Positions 56,996 through 64,000 of a stretch of DNA of 64,000 nt are shown one piece after another (positions within the stretch are counted from its first letter, which is position 1; each line of letters begins with the position of its first letter). The notes beneath the pieces were generated by a model that worked only from the letters and a program-made list of their open reading frames with translations, was not told the DNA's origin and did not search any database. The stretch lies in NCBI RefSeq assembly GCF_000818395.1, contig NZ_JWJG01000028.1:3490303-3554302 (forward strand), read 5' to 3'. Made by a program: the position numbers and the translations under genes. The DNA comes from Noviherbaspirillum autotrophicum. Lineage in GTDB: Bacteria; Pseudomonadota; Gammaproteobacteria; Burkholderiales; Burkholderiaceae_D.

Positions 56996-57270
56996 TCATC
57001 CTCCTTCGTCTTAAATCCATTCAATTCTCGGGAAAAGAGAGCCTGCTCATTTCCCGGCCTGCGAGCGCATATCCGATGCACCCGACGAGCACTGTCATGG
57101 CGTTACCATCGCCGCATGCCTTGCGGTCGAACTGTCCGAAGGGCGATATCGTTCTGTTTTTCGGAACCTGACATCAGGAAAATGCATCTTTTGCCACCCC
57201 GTTTTCTATGGAACCATGAAGGTGCGGTTTGGATAAGGCCGCATCACTAGTTCTGTAAGAGGAGGTTTTC

Positions 57271-57642
57271 ATGCAGGTTCATTTCATGACAAGCGAGTTC
57301 GAATTGACTCCGTCGCTTCGGGATCATCTCACGCGCCGCTTGCGTTTTGCATTTGTATCGCTTCAAAACAAGATTCAATCCATCTCTGTGCGCCTGCGGG
57401 ACTTGAATGGACCCAAAGGGGGGCGCGACATGTTGTGCCAGGTAGCCGTCGTCATTCCCGGTCGACCGACCGTGCTCATCAAGGATATTCAGGAAGACAT
57501 GTATGCGGCGATCGACAGCGCATTCAAGCGGGCATCCTACCGCGCGACGCAGATGATTACGCGCCAGCGCAACGCCATGCGCGGGTTGCCTAGACCCGGG
57601 AATCGAAGTGAGTCTGAAACCGATCAACAGCTGGATGACTGA
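57271..57642 (+). CDS. HPF/RaiA-family ribosome-associated protein
   Basis: 123 residues. The N-terminal fold (QVHFMTSEFELTPSLRDHLTRRLRF, then SVRLRDLNGPKGGRD) is that of ribosome hibernation factors (sigma-54 modulation/RaiA). The strong AAGAGGAGG site lies 5 bp before the ATG. The C-terminus is short and charged, so it is like short HPF or YfiA rather than long HPF. A role in ribosome inactivation under stress is likely. Confidence 0.8.
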   Translation: MQVHFMTSEFELTPSLRDHLTRRLRFAFVSLQNKIQSISVRLRDLNGPKGGRDMLCQVAVVIPGRPTVLIKDIQEDMYAAIDSAFKRASYRATQMITRQRNAMRGLPRPGNRSESETDQQLDD

Positions 57643-58088
57643 GTGCATTACCATAGCGGCCGGTGCCTGAGGATGCGCTATTGAATCTGTAGCTGCGACA
57701 TCACCGGCATTGGTCGCCAATGTCCATGGCCCGCACTCCCGTGAAAGGGATGCGGGCAATAAATTTTTATTCAGGATGTATCACAGGCGCACAAGGCTTC
57801 TCGTTGCCACCGTTGCCGAAATCGTTTTTACAAGGACTATCCTGGATGCCTCGCTGGTCTTTCATGGACTCGGTGAGTGCCTTCCTTAGATTTTCGTCTC
57901 GCATCCGAGTACCCAAACTGAAATTTGAATGCAATGTCTGGCTTGATGCGTCGTGCAATAGACGCACCACTCTGACGGTCATGCGGAACAGCATCGGCGC
58001 GACGGTATTTTATCGCGATCAATGCGAAACGGTTAGGCCACAAGAAATGCATAGAACCGCATCGGAATGTTCGCAAACGGAAAATATC
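57643..58088. other. Intergenic region
   Basis: 446 bp between the HPF-family gene and rnk. It holds a terminator-like hairpin (57729-57767). The long open frame that reaches rnk from 57720 has no start signal of its own and poor composition, so nothing else is called. Confidence 0.5.
57729..57767 (+). terminator. Terminator-like hairpin after the HPF-family gene
   Basis: Stem GCCCGCA/TGCGGGC with inner CCC/GGG pairs, then AATAAATTTTT. T-run is imperfect. Confidence 0.5.
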
Positions 58089-58502
58089 ATGATGAAACCT
58101 CACATTACTGTCTCCGAACAAGACTTGGAACAACTCGAATCGCTGCTCGATACGCTTCCCGTGTCCGCAGGCAGGAGCAGGGCGGCGCTGCTCGAGGAAC
58201 TTGACCGGGCTGAAATCGTCGACCTGCGCAACATACCTCGTTCAGTGGTTACGATGAATTCGACAGTTCGGTTCGAGATCGACTCGCCAAGTGAGGAATT
58301 TTGTCTGACGCTTACTTATCCAGACAAAACAGGCGACACGCCGGGCGCGATTTCCGTGCTGACCCCAATCGGCACCGCGCTTTTGGGAATGTCCGTGGGA
58401 AGTGAAATCGAATGGCCTCGGCCGGACGGAAAGCTGGTCAAGGTACGCATACTGAGTGTGGCCCGTCAGCCCGGGCATGCTGGCAGCCAGGCACTATCCT
58501 AG
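58089..58502 (+). CDS. rnk: Nucleoside diphosphate kinase regulator (Rnk)
   Basis: 137 residues from the first of two ATGs (58089), normal for Rnk. The C-terminal domain (VRFEIDSPSEEFCLTLTYP...GTALLGMSVGSEIEWP.PDGKLVKVRIL) is the GreA/GreB-like domain shared with Rnk. Acts on transcription or RNA polymerase by binding near its secondary channel. It has no neighbour in common. Confidence 0.85.
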   Translation: MMKPHITVSEQDLEQLESLLDTLPVSAGRSRAALLEELDRAEIVDLRNIPRSVVTMNSTVRFEIDSPSEEFCLTLTYPDKTGDTPGAISVLTPIGTALLGMSVGSEIEWPRPDGKLVKVRILSVARQPGHAGSQALS

Positions 58503-58646
58503 AAATACGGGAGAGTGCAGACGACAGGGCTGGATTTTTGCGTCGGAAGGCGGAGGAATGAAGCTCCTGCCATCGATTACATCATGCACCAATCGATATC
58601 AGGGAGCGCCACCGGGGGGACGCGTGAAGCGCTCCCTGCACGCTGC

Positions 58647-59072
58647 TTATTTCGGGCATTCCCCGTCGTACTGTTCTACCAAGCGGTGCGCTTTCCGTAT
58701 CGTTTTTTCGGTAGATCTTCCATGTGCCAGGCGGGAGTCTTCTTCAGCCCACTTGACCCGGCGCGCCAGCGCATCGCATTTTCTCTTGCGGCTCGCCATT
58801 GCGTGAGCGATGCGCAACTGCTCCTTTTCTTCTTTTGCTTCGCGCTTGTGCCTGTCGTTTTCCAGGCGCTGCAATGCGCTTTTTTCCTGCGCCAGCTGCT
58901 GCTTTGCACTCGCCGCATCGGTGGCGGGCACTGCGATATCCAGCTGTCGGCCGCCGGGACAGGCGAAGTCGCTGTAGCTTATTTTTCCGCCTTCCTCGCA
59001 CTTATACACGGCTAATGCGGGAATCGAAAACGACAGCAGGCATAGCGCCATCAGCGCACGGCGCGCCGTCAT
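58647..59072 (-). CDS. DUF4124 domain-containing secreted protein
   Basis: 141 residues. Signal peptide (about 1-21, cleavage after ALA) then a small DUF4124-like strand region with VYKCEEGGKISYSDFACPGG, followed by a long charged coiled coil (about 55-110) rich in Lys/Glu/Arg. Function unknown. Its ATG overlaps the stop of the FAD oxidase gene by 4 bp (59069-59072), suggesting coupling. Confidence 0.78.
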   Translation of the reverse strand: MTARRALMALCLLSFSIPALAVYKCEEGGKISYSDFACPGGRQLDIAVPATDAASAKQQLAQEKSALQRLENDRHKREAKEEKEQLRIAHAMASRKRKCDALARRVKWAEEDSRLAHGRSTEKTIRKAHRLVEQYDGECPK

Positions 59073-60481
59073 GCCTGAATAACCTTTCCCGGATTCATCA
59101 GTCCATGCGGGTCGAGCGCGTGCTTCAGTGTCTGCATGAGTTTCATTTCCACCTCAGATTTATAGAGCCGGACTTCGTCGCGCTTCAGCGCGCCGAGACC
59201 ATGTTCCGCCGAAATCGAGCCGCCGAAGCGGTGAACGCTGTCGTGCACGACACGGTTGATTGCGGCTTGCCTTGCGATGAATGCGTCGGGCGCTTCATCC
59301 TCCGGTGGCGACACGTTGTAATGCAGGTTGCCGTCGCCCAGATGGCCGAACGTCACCATGCGACATTTCGGAAAAGACTGCTGCAGCAGCGCATCCGTGG
59401 TGCGGATGAATTCGACGATGCGCGAGATCGGTACCGACACGTCATGCTTGATGTTCTTGCCTTCCTCGGCCTGCGCCAGCGGAATATGCTCGCGCAGGTT
59501 CCACAAGGCTTTTGATTGCGCGATCGAGGATGCTACTGCGGCATCCTGAATGACACCTTGTTCCAGCGCATCCGTAATCAAACTTTCCAGCATTGCATTC
59601 GCATGCTCCTCGGATTCGCTGTCCGACAGTTCCAGCAGCACGTATTGCGGATAATTCTGGGGAAACGGCAGGCGCAACTGGGCGAAATGCTTGGCGACCA
59701 GCTTCAGGCAGAAGTCGGACATCAATTCGAATCCGGTTAGTGCCGCGCCGCATGTGCCTTGTGCCAGTGTCAGCAGGCGCAAGGCATCCTCCGGCGTCTG
59801 CATCGCGGCGAGCGCGGTCAATTGTGCCCGCGGCTGCGGAAACAGCTTGAGCACGGCGGCAGTGATGATGCCAAGCGTGCCTTCCGCGCCGATGAACAAG
59901 TCGCGCAAATCGTAGCCGGTATTGTCCTTGCGCAGCCCGCGCAAGCCATCCCAGATCTCGCCCTGGGGCGTCACGACTTCCAGGCCGAGGCAGAGTTCGC
60001 GCGTATTGCCATAACGCAGCACAGCTGTACCGCCGGCATTGGTCGAGAGATTGCCGCCGATGGTGCAACTGCCTTCGGCTGCCAGTGACAGGGGAAACAG
60101 GCGACCGGCTTCGGCGGCCGCATTCTGCACCTCTTCCAGGATGCAGCCCGATTCAACTGTCATCGTGTTGTTGACCGTATCGACTGTGCGGATACGGTTA
60201 AGCCGGGTCAGCGACAGGACGATTGCCGTGCCGCTGTCGTCCGGTACGCTGCCAAGTACGAGGCCGGTGTTGCCACCCTGCGGCACGATGGGCACCCGAA
60301 ATTCGTTGCATAACCGAACGATGGCTGCGACCTCGGCGACCGTGCCGGGTTTGACGACGGCCAGTGCCTTGCCCGTAAAGCGGCGGCGCCAGTCGGTCAG
60401 GAAAGCTGCCGTATCGCCGGGGGCGGTCAGTACATGATTGGTCCCGACGGTCCCGCGGCAGCGGTCCAGAAAATCATTCAT
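59069..60481 (-). CDS. FAD-binding oxidoreductase (GlcD / D-2-hydroxyacid dehydrogenase family)
   Basis: 470 residues. FAD_binding_4 domain (about 35-210; PQGGNTGLVLG and GGNLSTNAGG) and FAD-oxidase C-terminal domain (about 235-468; GHLGDGNLHYNV and the final GLMNPGKVI). The family oxidises D-lactate, glycolate or D-2-hydroxyglutarate; the exact substrate is open. It heads a minus-strand run with DUF2069 and wrbA upstream. Confidence 0.88.
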   Translation of the reverse strand: MNDFLDRCRGTVGTNHVLTAPGDTAAFLTDWRRRFTGKALAVVKPGTVAEVAAIVRLCNEFRVPIVPQGGNTGLVLGSVPDDSGTAIVLSLTRLNRIRTVDTVNNTMTVESGCILEEVQNAAAEAGRLFPLSLAAEGSCTIGGNLSTNAGGTAVLRYGNTRELCLGLEVVTPQGEIWDGLRGLRKDNTGYDLRDLFIGAEGTLGIITAAVLKLFPQPRAQLTALAAMQTPEDALRLLTLAQGTCGAALTGFELMSDFCLKLVAKHFAQLRLPFPQNYPQYVLLELSDSESEEHANAMLESLITDALEQGVIQDAAVASSIAQSKALWNLREHIPLAQAEEGKNIKHDVSVPISRIVEFIRTTDALLQQSFPKCRMVTFGHLGDGNLHYNVSPPEDEAPDAFIARQAAINRVVHDSVHRFGGSISAEHGLGALKRDEVRLYKSEVEMKLMQTLKHALDPHGLMNPGKVIQA

Positions 60482-60870
60482 TTCGATGCTTTCTGTATGG
60501 CTTGCTGCGCCAGCTTCTTGGCTGCCTGCTTATACGGGCGCAGATAAAAGATGACGCAAACGAAGAACACGCATACGAGCCCGAATTCGATCCATCCCAG
60601 GCTGGCCGAGATACCCTTGTCGCTGGTGGCGCGCACGATGCCTTCGGCGAGATAGAGCAGGATCAGCATCGACGACCACTGCATCGTGTAAATGTCGCGT
60701 TTCAACACGCCGCGCAAGGGCAGCAGCAGCGGGATGACTTTCAGGACCATCCAAGATCCGCCCGGGCGCAGCGGCGCGAGCACCAGTTCCCAGGCCACGC
60801 ACAGGGCGATCAGCAGCGTGAGGCTGATCACACTGCCGACATAACAGGTTTTTTGCATCGGGTTTTGCAT
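60478..60870 (-). CDS. DUF2069 membrane protein
   Basis: 130 residues with about three to four hydrophobic spans and RGVLKRDIYTMQWSSML, typical of the DUF2069 family. Function unknown. It overlaps the FAD oxidase start by 4 bp and follows wrbA by 3 bp, so the three genes are an operon. Confidence 0.82.
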   Translation of the reverse strand: MQNPMQKTCYVGSVISLTLLIALCVAWELVLAPLRPGGSWMVLKVIPLLLPLRGVLKRDIYTMQWSSMLILLYLAEGIVRATSDKGISASLGWIEFGLVCVFFVCVIFYLRPYKQAAKKLAQQAIQKASK

Positions 60871-60873
60871 CAG

Positions 60874-61506
<633 letters not shown>

Positions 61507-61550
61507 TCACCGCGACGCCCCGGCAACCGCACCGGGCAACCATTTAACGC

Positions 61551-62894
61551 ATGCTTCGATTCGACCATCCGCTACTTCGCCAGTTGCCTCTCGACGATGC
61601 ACGGGCCTTGCTGCGCTTCGCGCGCCGCCGCCTGGACGAAGAACGGCTGCCGCAGGTGGCTGGCAGCCTGACTTTTACCACCGTATTGGCGCTGGTGCCG
61701 ATGTTGACGATCGCGTTCGCGATATTCACCACGTTCCCGTTGTTCAATACCTTTCGCGCATCGCTGGAGGCCTATTTCATCAAGAGCCTGATGCCGAAAA
61801 CAATTTCCAATACGATCCTCGGCTACCTGAGCCAGTTCGCCTCCAAGGCGACACGCCTGTCCGCCATCGGTGCGGCCGGCCTGATCGTGACAGCGGTAGC
61901 GACAATGCTGACCATTGACCGGGCATTTAACCAGATCTGGCGTGTCAAGCGGGCGCGTACCTTCACCCAGCGGATGGTGATCTACTGGACCATGATTACG
62001 CTCGGGCCGTTGCTGATCGGCGTGTCGATCACGGTCACGTCCTATCTGATCGCCGCCGCCAACGGCTTGGTGGGAAGCTCTTCGTTTTTTGGCACATTGC
62101 TATATACCTCCATTTCGATCCTGCTGACGACAGGCGCGTTTACGCTGCTTTATATTGCCGTGCCGAATCGTATGGTCGATTGGCGCGATGCCGTCGCCGG
62201 CGGATTTCTGGCCGCCACTGCCTTTGAAATTGCCAAACGCATTTTTGTGGTGTTCGTCACCAAGATCCCGGCGTACACCATGATCTACGGCGCGCTGGCG
62301 GCACTGCCGATCTTCCTGTTATGGGTTTATGTTTCCTGGATGATTACGCTGATGGGGGCGGTGCTGGTGGCAGCACTGCCAGTGGTGAAGTACGAGCGCT
62401 GGTGGCATGTGGCCACGCCCGGGAGCGCTTTCATCGATGCGATGGCGATCCTGAAAGTCTTGTACGCGGCCAGGGAAGGCGGTGCAACGGCCGCAGTCGA
62501 CGCCGCCAGCATCCGCACAAGCACGCGGCTGGGATACGACGAATCGGAAATGCTGCTGACCAAGATGCTGGAAGTCGGCTGGGTCGGCCGGATCAGGACG
62601 GAACGGGTGAGGCGTGTCCAGTTCGGCAAGCGCATTACCGAAGGACTGTACAAATGGACGCTGCTGGCGAATCCGCAGCAGCTGAGGCTGTGCGACGTTT
62701 ACCGCTTATTCGTTTTCAGCAAGACTGGTGATACGGAATTGGCGGAAAAAGTGGAAGCCGCCGTCGAGCAAGGGTTGAACCAAACCCTGTCCGGCTATTT
62801 CACAGCCGGACAGGTAGGAAAGGCCCCGACGGTTTCGGGAGACGTCAGAACGATGCCTGGTCAGAATGGAATGGCGTCGTCCTCGTACTCATAG
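61551..62894 (+). CDS. YihY/BrkB family inner-membrane protein
   Basis: 447 residues with six membrane spans in the first 280; landmarks [25 protein letters not shown] and [18 protein letters not shown] are family hallmarks. The cytoplasmic C-terminus (about 285-447) includes a winged-helix-like stretch ([19 protein letters not shown]). The older name RNase BN is wrong for this family. The last eleven codons (62861-62894) overlap ssb on the other strand. Confidence 0.92.
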   Translation: MLRFDHPLLRQLPLDDARALLRFARRRLDEERLPQVAGSLTFTTVLALVPMLTIAFAIFTTFPLFNTFRASLEAYFIKSLMPKTISNTILGYLSQFASKATRLSAIGAAGLIVTAVATMLTIDRAFNQIWRVKRARTFTQRMVIYWTMITLGPLLIGVSITVTSYLIAAANGLVGSSSFFGTLLYTSISILLTTGAFTLLYIAVPNRMVDWRDAVAGGFLAATAFEIAKRIFVVFVTKIPAYTMIYGALAALPIFLLWVYVSWMITLMGAVLVAALPVVKYERWWHVATPGSAFIDAMAILKVLYAAREGGATAAVDAASIRTSTRLGYDESEMLLTKMLEVGWVGRIRTERVRRVQFGKRITEGLYKWTLLANPQQLRLCDVYRLFVFSKTGDTELAEKVEAAVEQGLNQTLSGYFTAGQVGKAPTVSGDVRTMPGQNGMASSSYS

Positions 62895-63301
62895 CGCGCC
62901 TGCGGCTGGCGGGCATGTTGTGGCGCTGCGGGCGCGTTGTCTTCATTGCTGGCGTCGCTGGCAGCCGGCCGGGCGCCGAGCATGCGCATATCGTCTGCGA
63001 TGATTTCCGTGGTGTAGCGGTCGATATCGTCCTTGCCGGTCCACTTGCGGGTTTGCAACCGCCCTTCGAGGTAGACCAGCGAGCCCTTTTTCAAATACTG
63101 GCCGGCAATCTCAGCGAGTTTGCGATACAACACGACACGGTGCCATTCGGTCGCTTCCTTCTTTTCCCCGCTCGACTTGTCCTTCCAGGTTTCCGTCGTC
63201 GCTACCGCAAGATGAGCAACGGCATCGCCGGCAGCCGTCGAGCGCATTTCCGGATCATGCCCGAGATAGCCGATCAGGGTAACTTTGTTCAGTGTTGCCA
63301 T
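62861..63301 (-). CDS. ssb: Single-stranded DNA-binding protein
   Basis: 146 residues. OB-fold N-terminus [55 protein letters not shown] core, Gln/Ala-rich linker, and an acidic C-terminal tip DDAIPF for partner binding. The neighbour Gp157 gene suggests it belongs to a phage module rather than being the housekeeping copy, though the sequence alone cannot decide. Its end overlaps the convergent YihY gene by 34 bp. Confidence 0.92.
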   Translation of the reverse strand: MATLNKVTLIGYLGHDPEMRSTAAGDAVAHLAVATTETWKDKSSGEKKEATEWHRVVLYRKLAEIAGQYLKKGSLVYLEGRLQTRKWTGKDDIDRYTTEIIADDMRMLGARPAASDASNEDNAPAAPQHARQPQARYEYEDDAIPF

Positions 63302-63323
63302 AGCAATCTCCTAGCTGGGTAAT

Positions 63324-63830
63324 CTAATGAATCTCAAGGCGCACATGCTGCTCGCTATGCGCTCCGGGGACAGGGATGCCTGATTTCAATGCCGCTGCGA
63401 TCGCCTTTTTATCCGGTGTCGGCGCCGGTGGCTCGTGCCGGATGAGGAAATTCGGCGGCAAGGCGGCTTCCTGGTCGATGACGACTTGCGGCGGATTCTT
63501 CCTGACTGCGATCGAGAACAATGCCGTGGTTGCCTTGTCGCGGCCCGCTGCCTGCATCAAATCGAGCATCAGCTTGCGGGCGCGCTCGGTGGCGCGCAGC
63601 AGCGCGACATGGCGGCGTTCGAGGTTGGCAATCGTCTGTTGCACGCCACTGGCGGCGCTTTCGATGTTGCGCACCATCTTGGCAAGATTCTCGAGCCGCT
63701 CGTCGAGCGGCCCGGAAATGCTGTCCAGCGTGTCCGCAATCACCTGCTCGTCGTTGTGCCGCTCGGCCAGAATTTCAGCCAGTTGCCGGTACTGCGCCGC
63801 AAGTTCGAAGGCTTCAAACATCGGATTCAT
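63324..63830 (-). CDS. Siphovirus Gp157 family protein
   Basis: 168 residues. Matches the phage Gp157 family: helical N-terminal half with LAEILAERHNDEQVIADTLDSI, a coiled middle (NLERRHVALLRATERARKLMLDLM) and a C-terminal block with IAVRKNPP and KKAIAAALKSGIPVPGA. These proteins occur in lambdoid and siphovirus early regions, beside ssb. Function unsettled. It starts 4 bp into the end of the partial gene. Confidence 0.85.
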   Translation of the reverse strand: MNPMFEAFELAAQYRQLAEILAERHNDEQVIADTLDSISGPLDERLENLAKMVRNIESAASGVQQTIANLERRHVALLRATERARKLMLDLMQAAGRDKATTALFSIAVRKNPPQVVIDQEAALPPNFLIRHEPPAPTPDKKAIAAALKSGIPVPGAHSEQHVRLEIH

Positions 63831-64000
63831 GCGGTAACCCCATAAGCAGCACTGTTATGCACTTCGAGCCAGACCTTGCGCGCATCCTTCACCCTCGTCA
63901 GGTCGGCCAGCGCATCGGGATCGGGCAAGGCGTTCGCCGCACGGTAAGCAACTGAAAACGCCTGGAACAGATCATCCACCGAGCCGGCCCGGTAAATTGA
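63827..64000 (-). CDS. Partial hypothetical protein (C-terminal 57 aa, runs off window)
   Basis: An open frame with no start inside the window, ending VWLEVHNSAAYGVTA and overlapping the Gp157 start by 4 bp. It continues the minus-strand phage-type run. Family not recognised. Confidence 0.6.
   Translation of the reverse strand, partial: SIYRAGSVDDLFQAFSVAYRAANALPDPDALADLTRVKDARKVWLEVHNSAAYGVTA

Noticed and set aside
57720-58088. Upstream extension of the rnk frame
   Set aside because: Rnk starts at 58089 by family length; the extension holds a hairpin and no start signal.
59069-60481. Specific D-lactate or glycolate oxidase
   Set aside because: The family call is firm but residues deciding the substrate cannot be settled by eye and no glcE/glcF or lactate permease genes are adjacent.

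Overview
The window is a high-GC chromosomal segment of a betaproteobacterium, most likely Burkholderiales and probably Oxalobacteraceae or close to it. This rests on gene order and protein families (carAB-greA, rlmE-ftsH-folP-glmM, pst-phoU-phoBR, poly(3-hydroxybutyrate) depolymerase-type esterase, the DUF3348/DUF802/MotB-like/DUF2894 cluster), not on a database search.

Layout. 1-7.3 kb is housekeeping: 5' end of cysS, two tandem cyclophilins, lpxH, a YceH-type gene, cysE, rlmB and rnr. 7.4-7.6 kb holds two tandem tRNA-Leu genes. 7.8-15.5 kb carries three small unknown proteins, a ribbon-helix-helix regulator with a PHB-depolymerase-family esterase, a large PAS/GGDEF/EAL protein, a NorE/NorF-like pair and an Lrp/AsnC regulator. 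16-20.3 kb is a tightly overlapping four-gene operon with a MotA-like channel bearing a very long cytoplasmic tail and a MotB/OmpA-like partner; it resembles the ZorAB motor of Zorya defence but has two unknown partners. 20.4-26.2 kb is a mixed set: AmiD-like amidase lipoprotein, cardiolipin synthase, D-serine dehydratase, GNAT, metallo-hydrolase. 26.5-33.2 kb is the phosphate regulon pstSCAB-phoU-phoB-phoR behind a Pho box. 33.3-48.4 kb is again mostly core: lipoproteins, NlpC/P60 hydrolase, a receiver protein with a degenerate GGDEF domain, carAB, greA, yhbY, rlmE, ftsH, folP, glmM.

A 4.9-kb integrated element (about 48.65-53.57 kb) sits at the 3' end of tRNA-Pro(TGG), bounded by 47-bp perfect direct repeats. 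It encodes a rolling-circle-type replication initiator, an excisionase-like HTH protein and a tyrosine recombinase in one overlapping operon. On the other side of an intergenic region with a perfect 26-bp inverted repeat lies one AT-rich cargo gene, a NACHT-type STAND NTPase and likely an anti-phage protein. This compact satellite-like element and the motor-like operon are the two most interesting systems here.

After the island comes a globin-coupled PAS-GGDEF sensor whose EAL half is separated by one in-frame TAA codon, then tRNA-Arg, a ribosome-hibernation-type protein, rnk, an FAD-linked oxidase operon with wrbA, and a YihY-family membrane protein. At the right edge ssb, a siphovirus Gp157-family gene and a partial gene suggest the start of a prophage or phage remnant.
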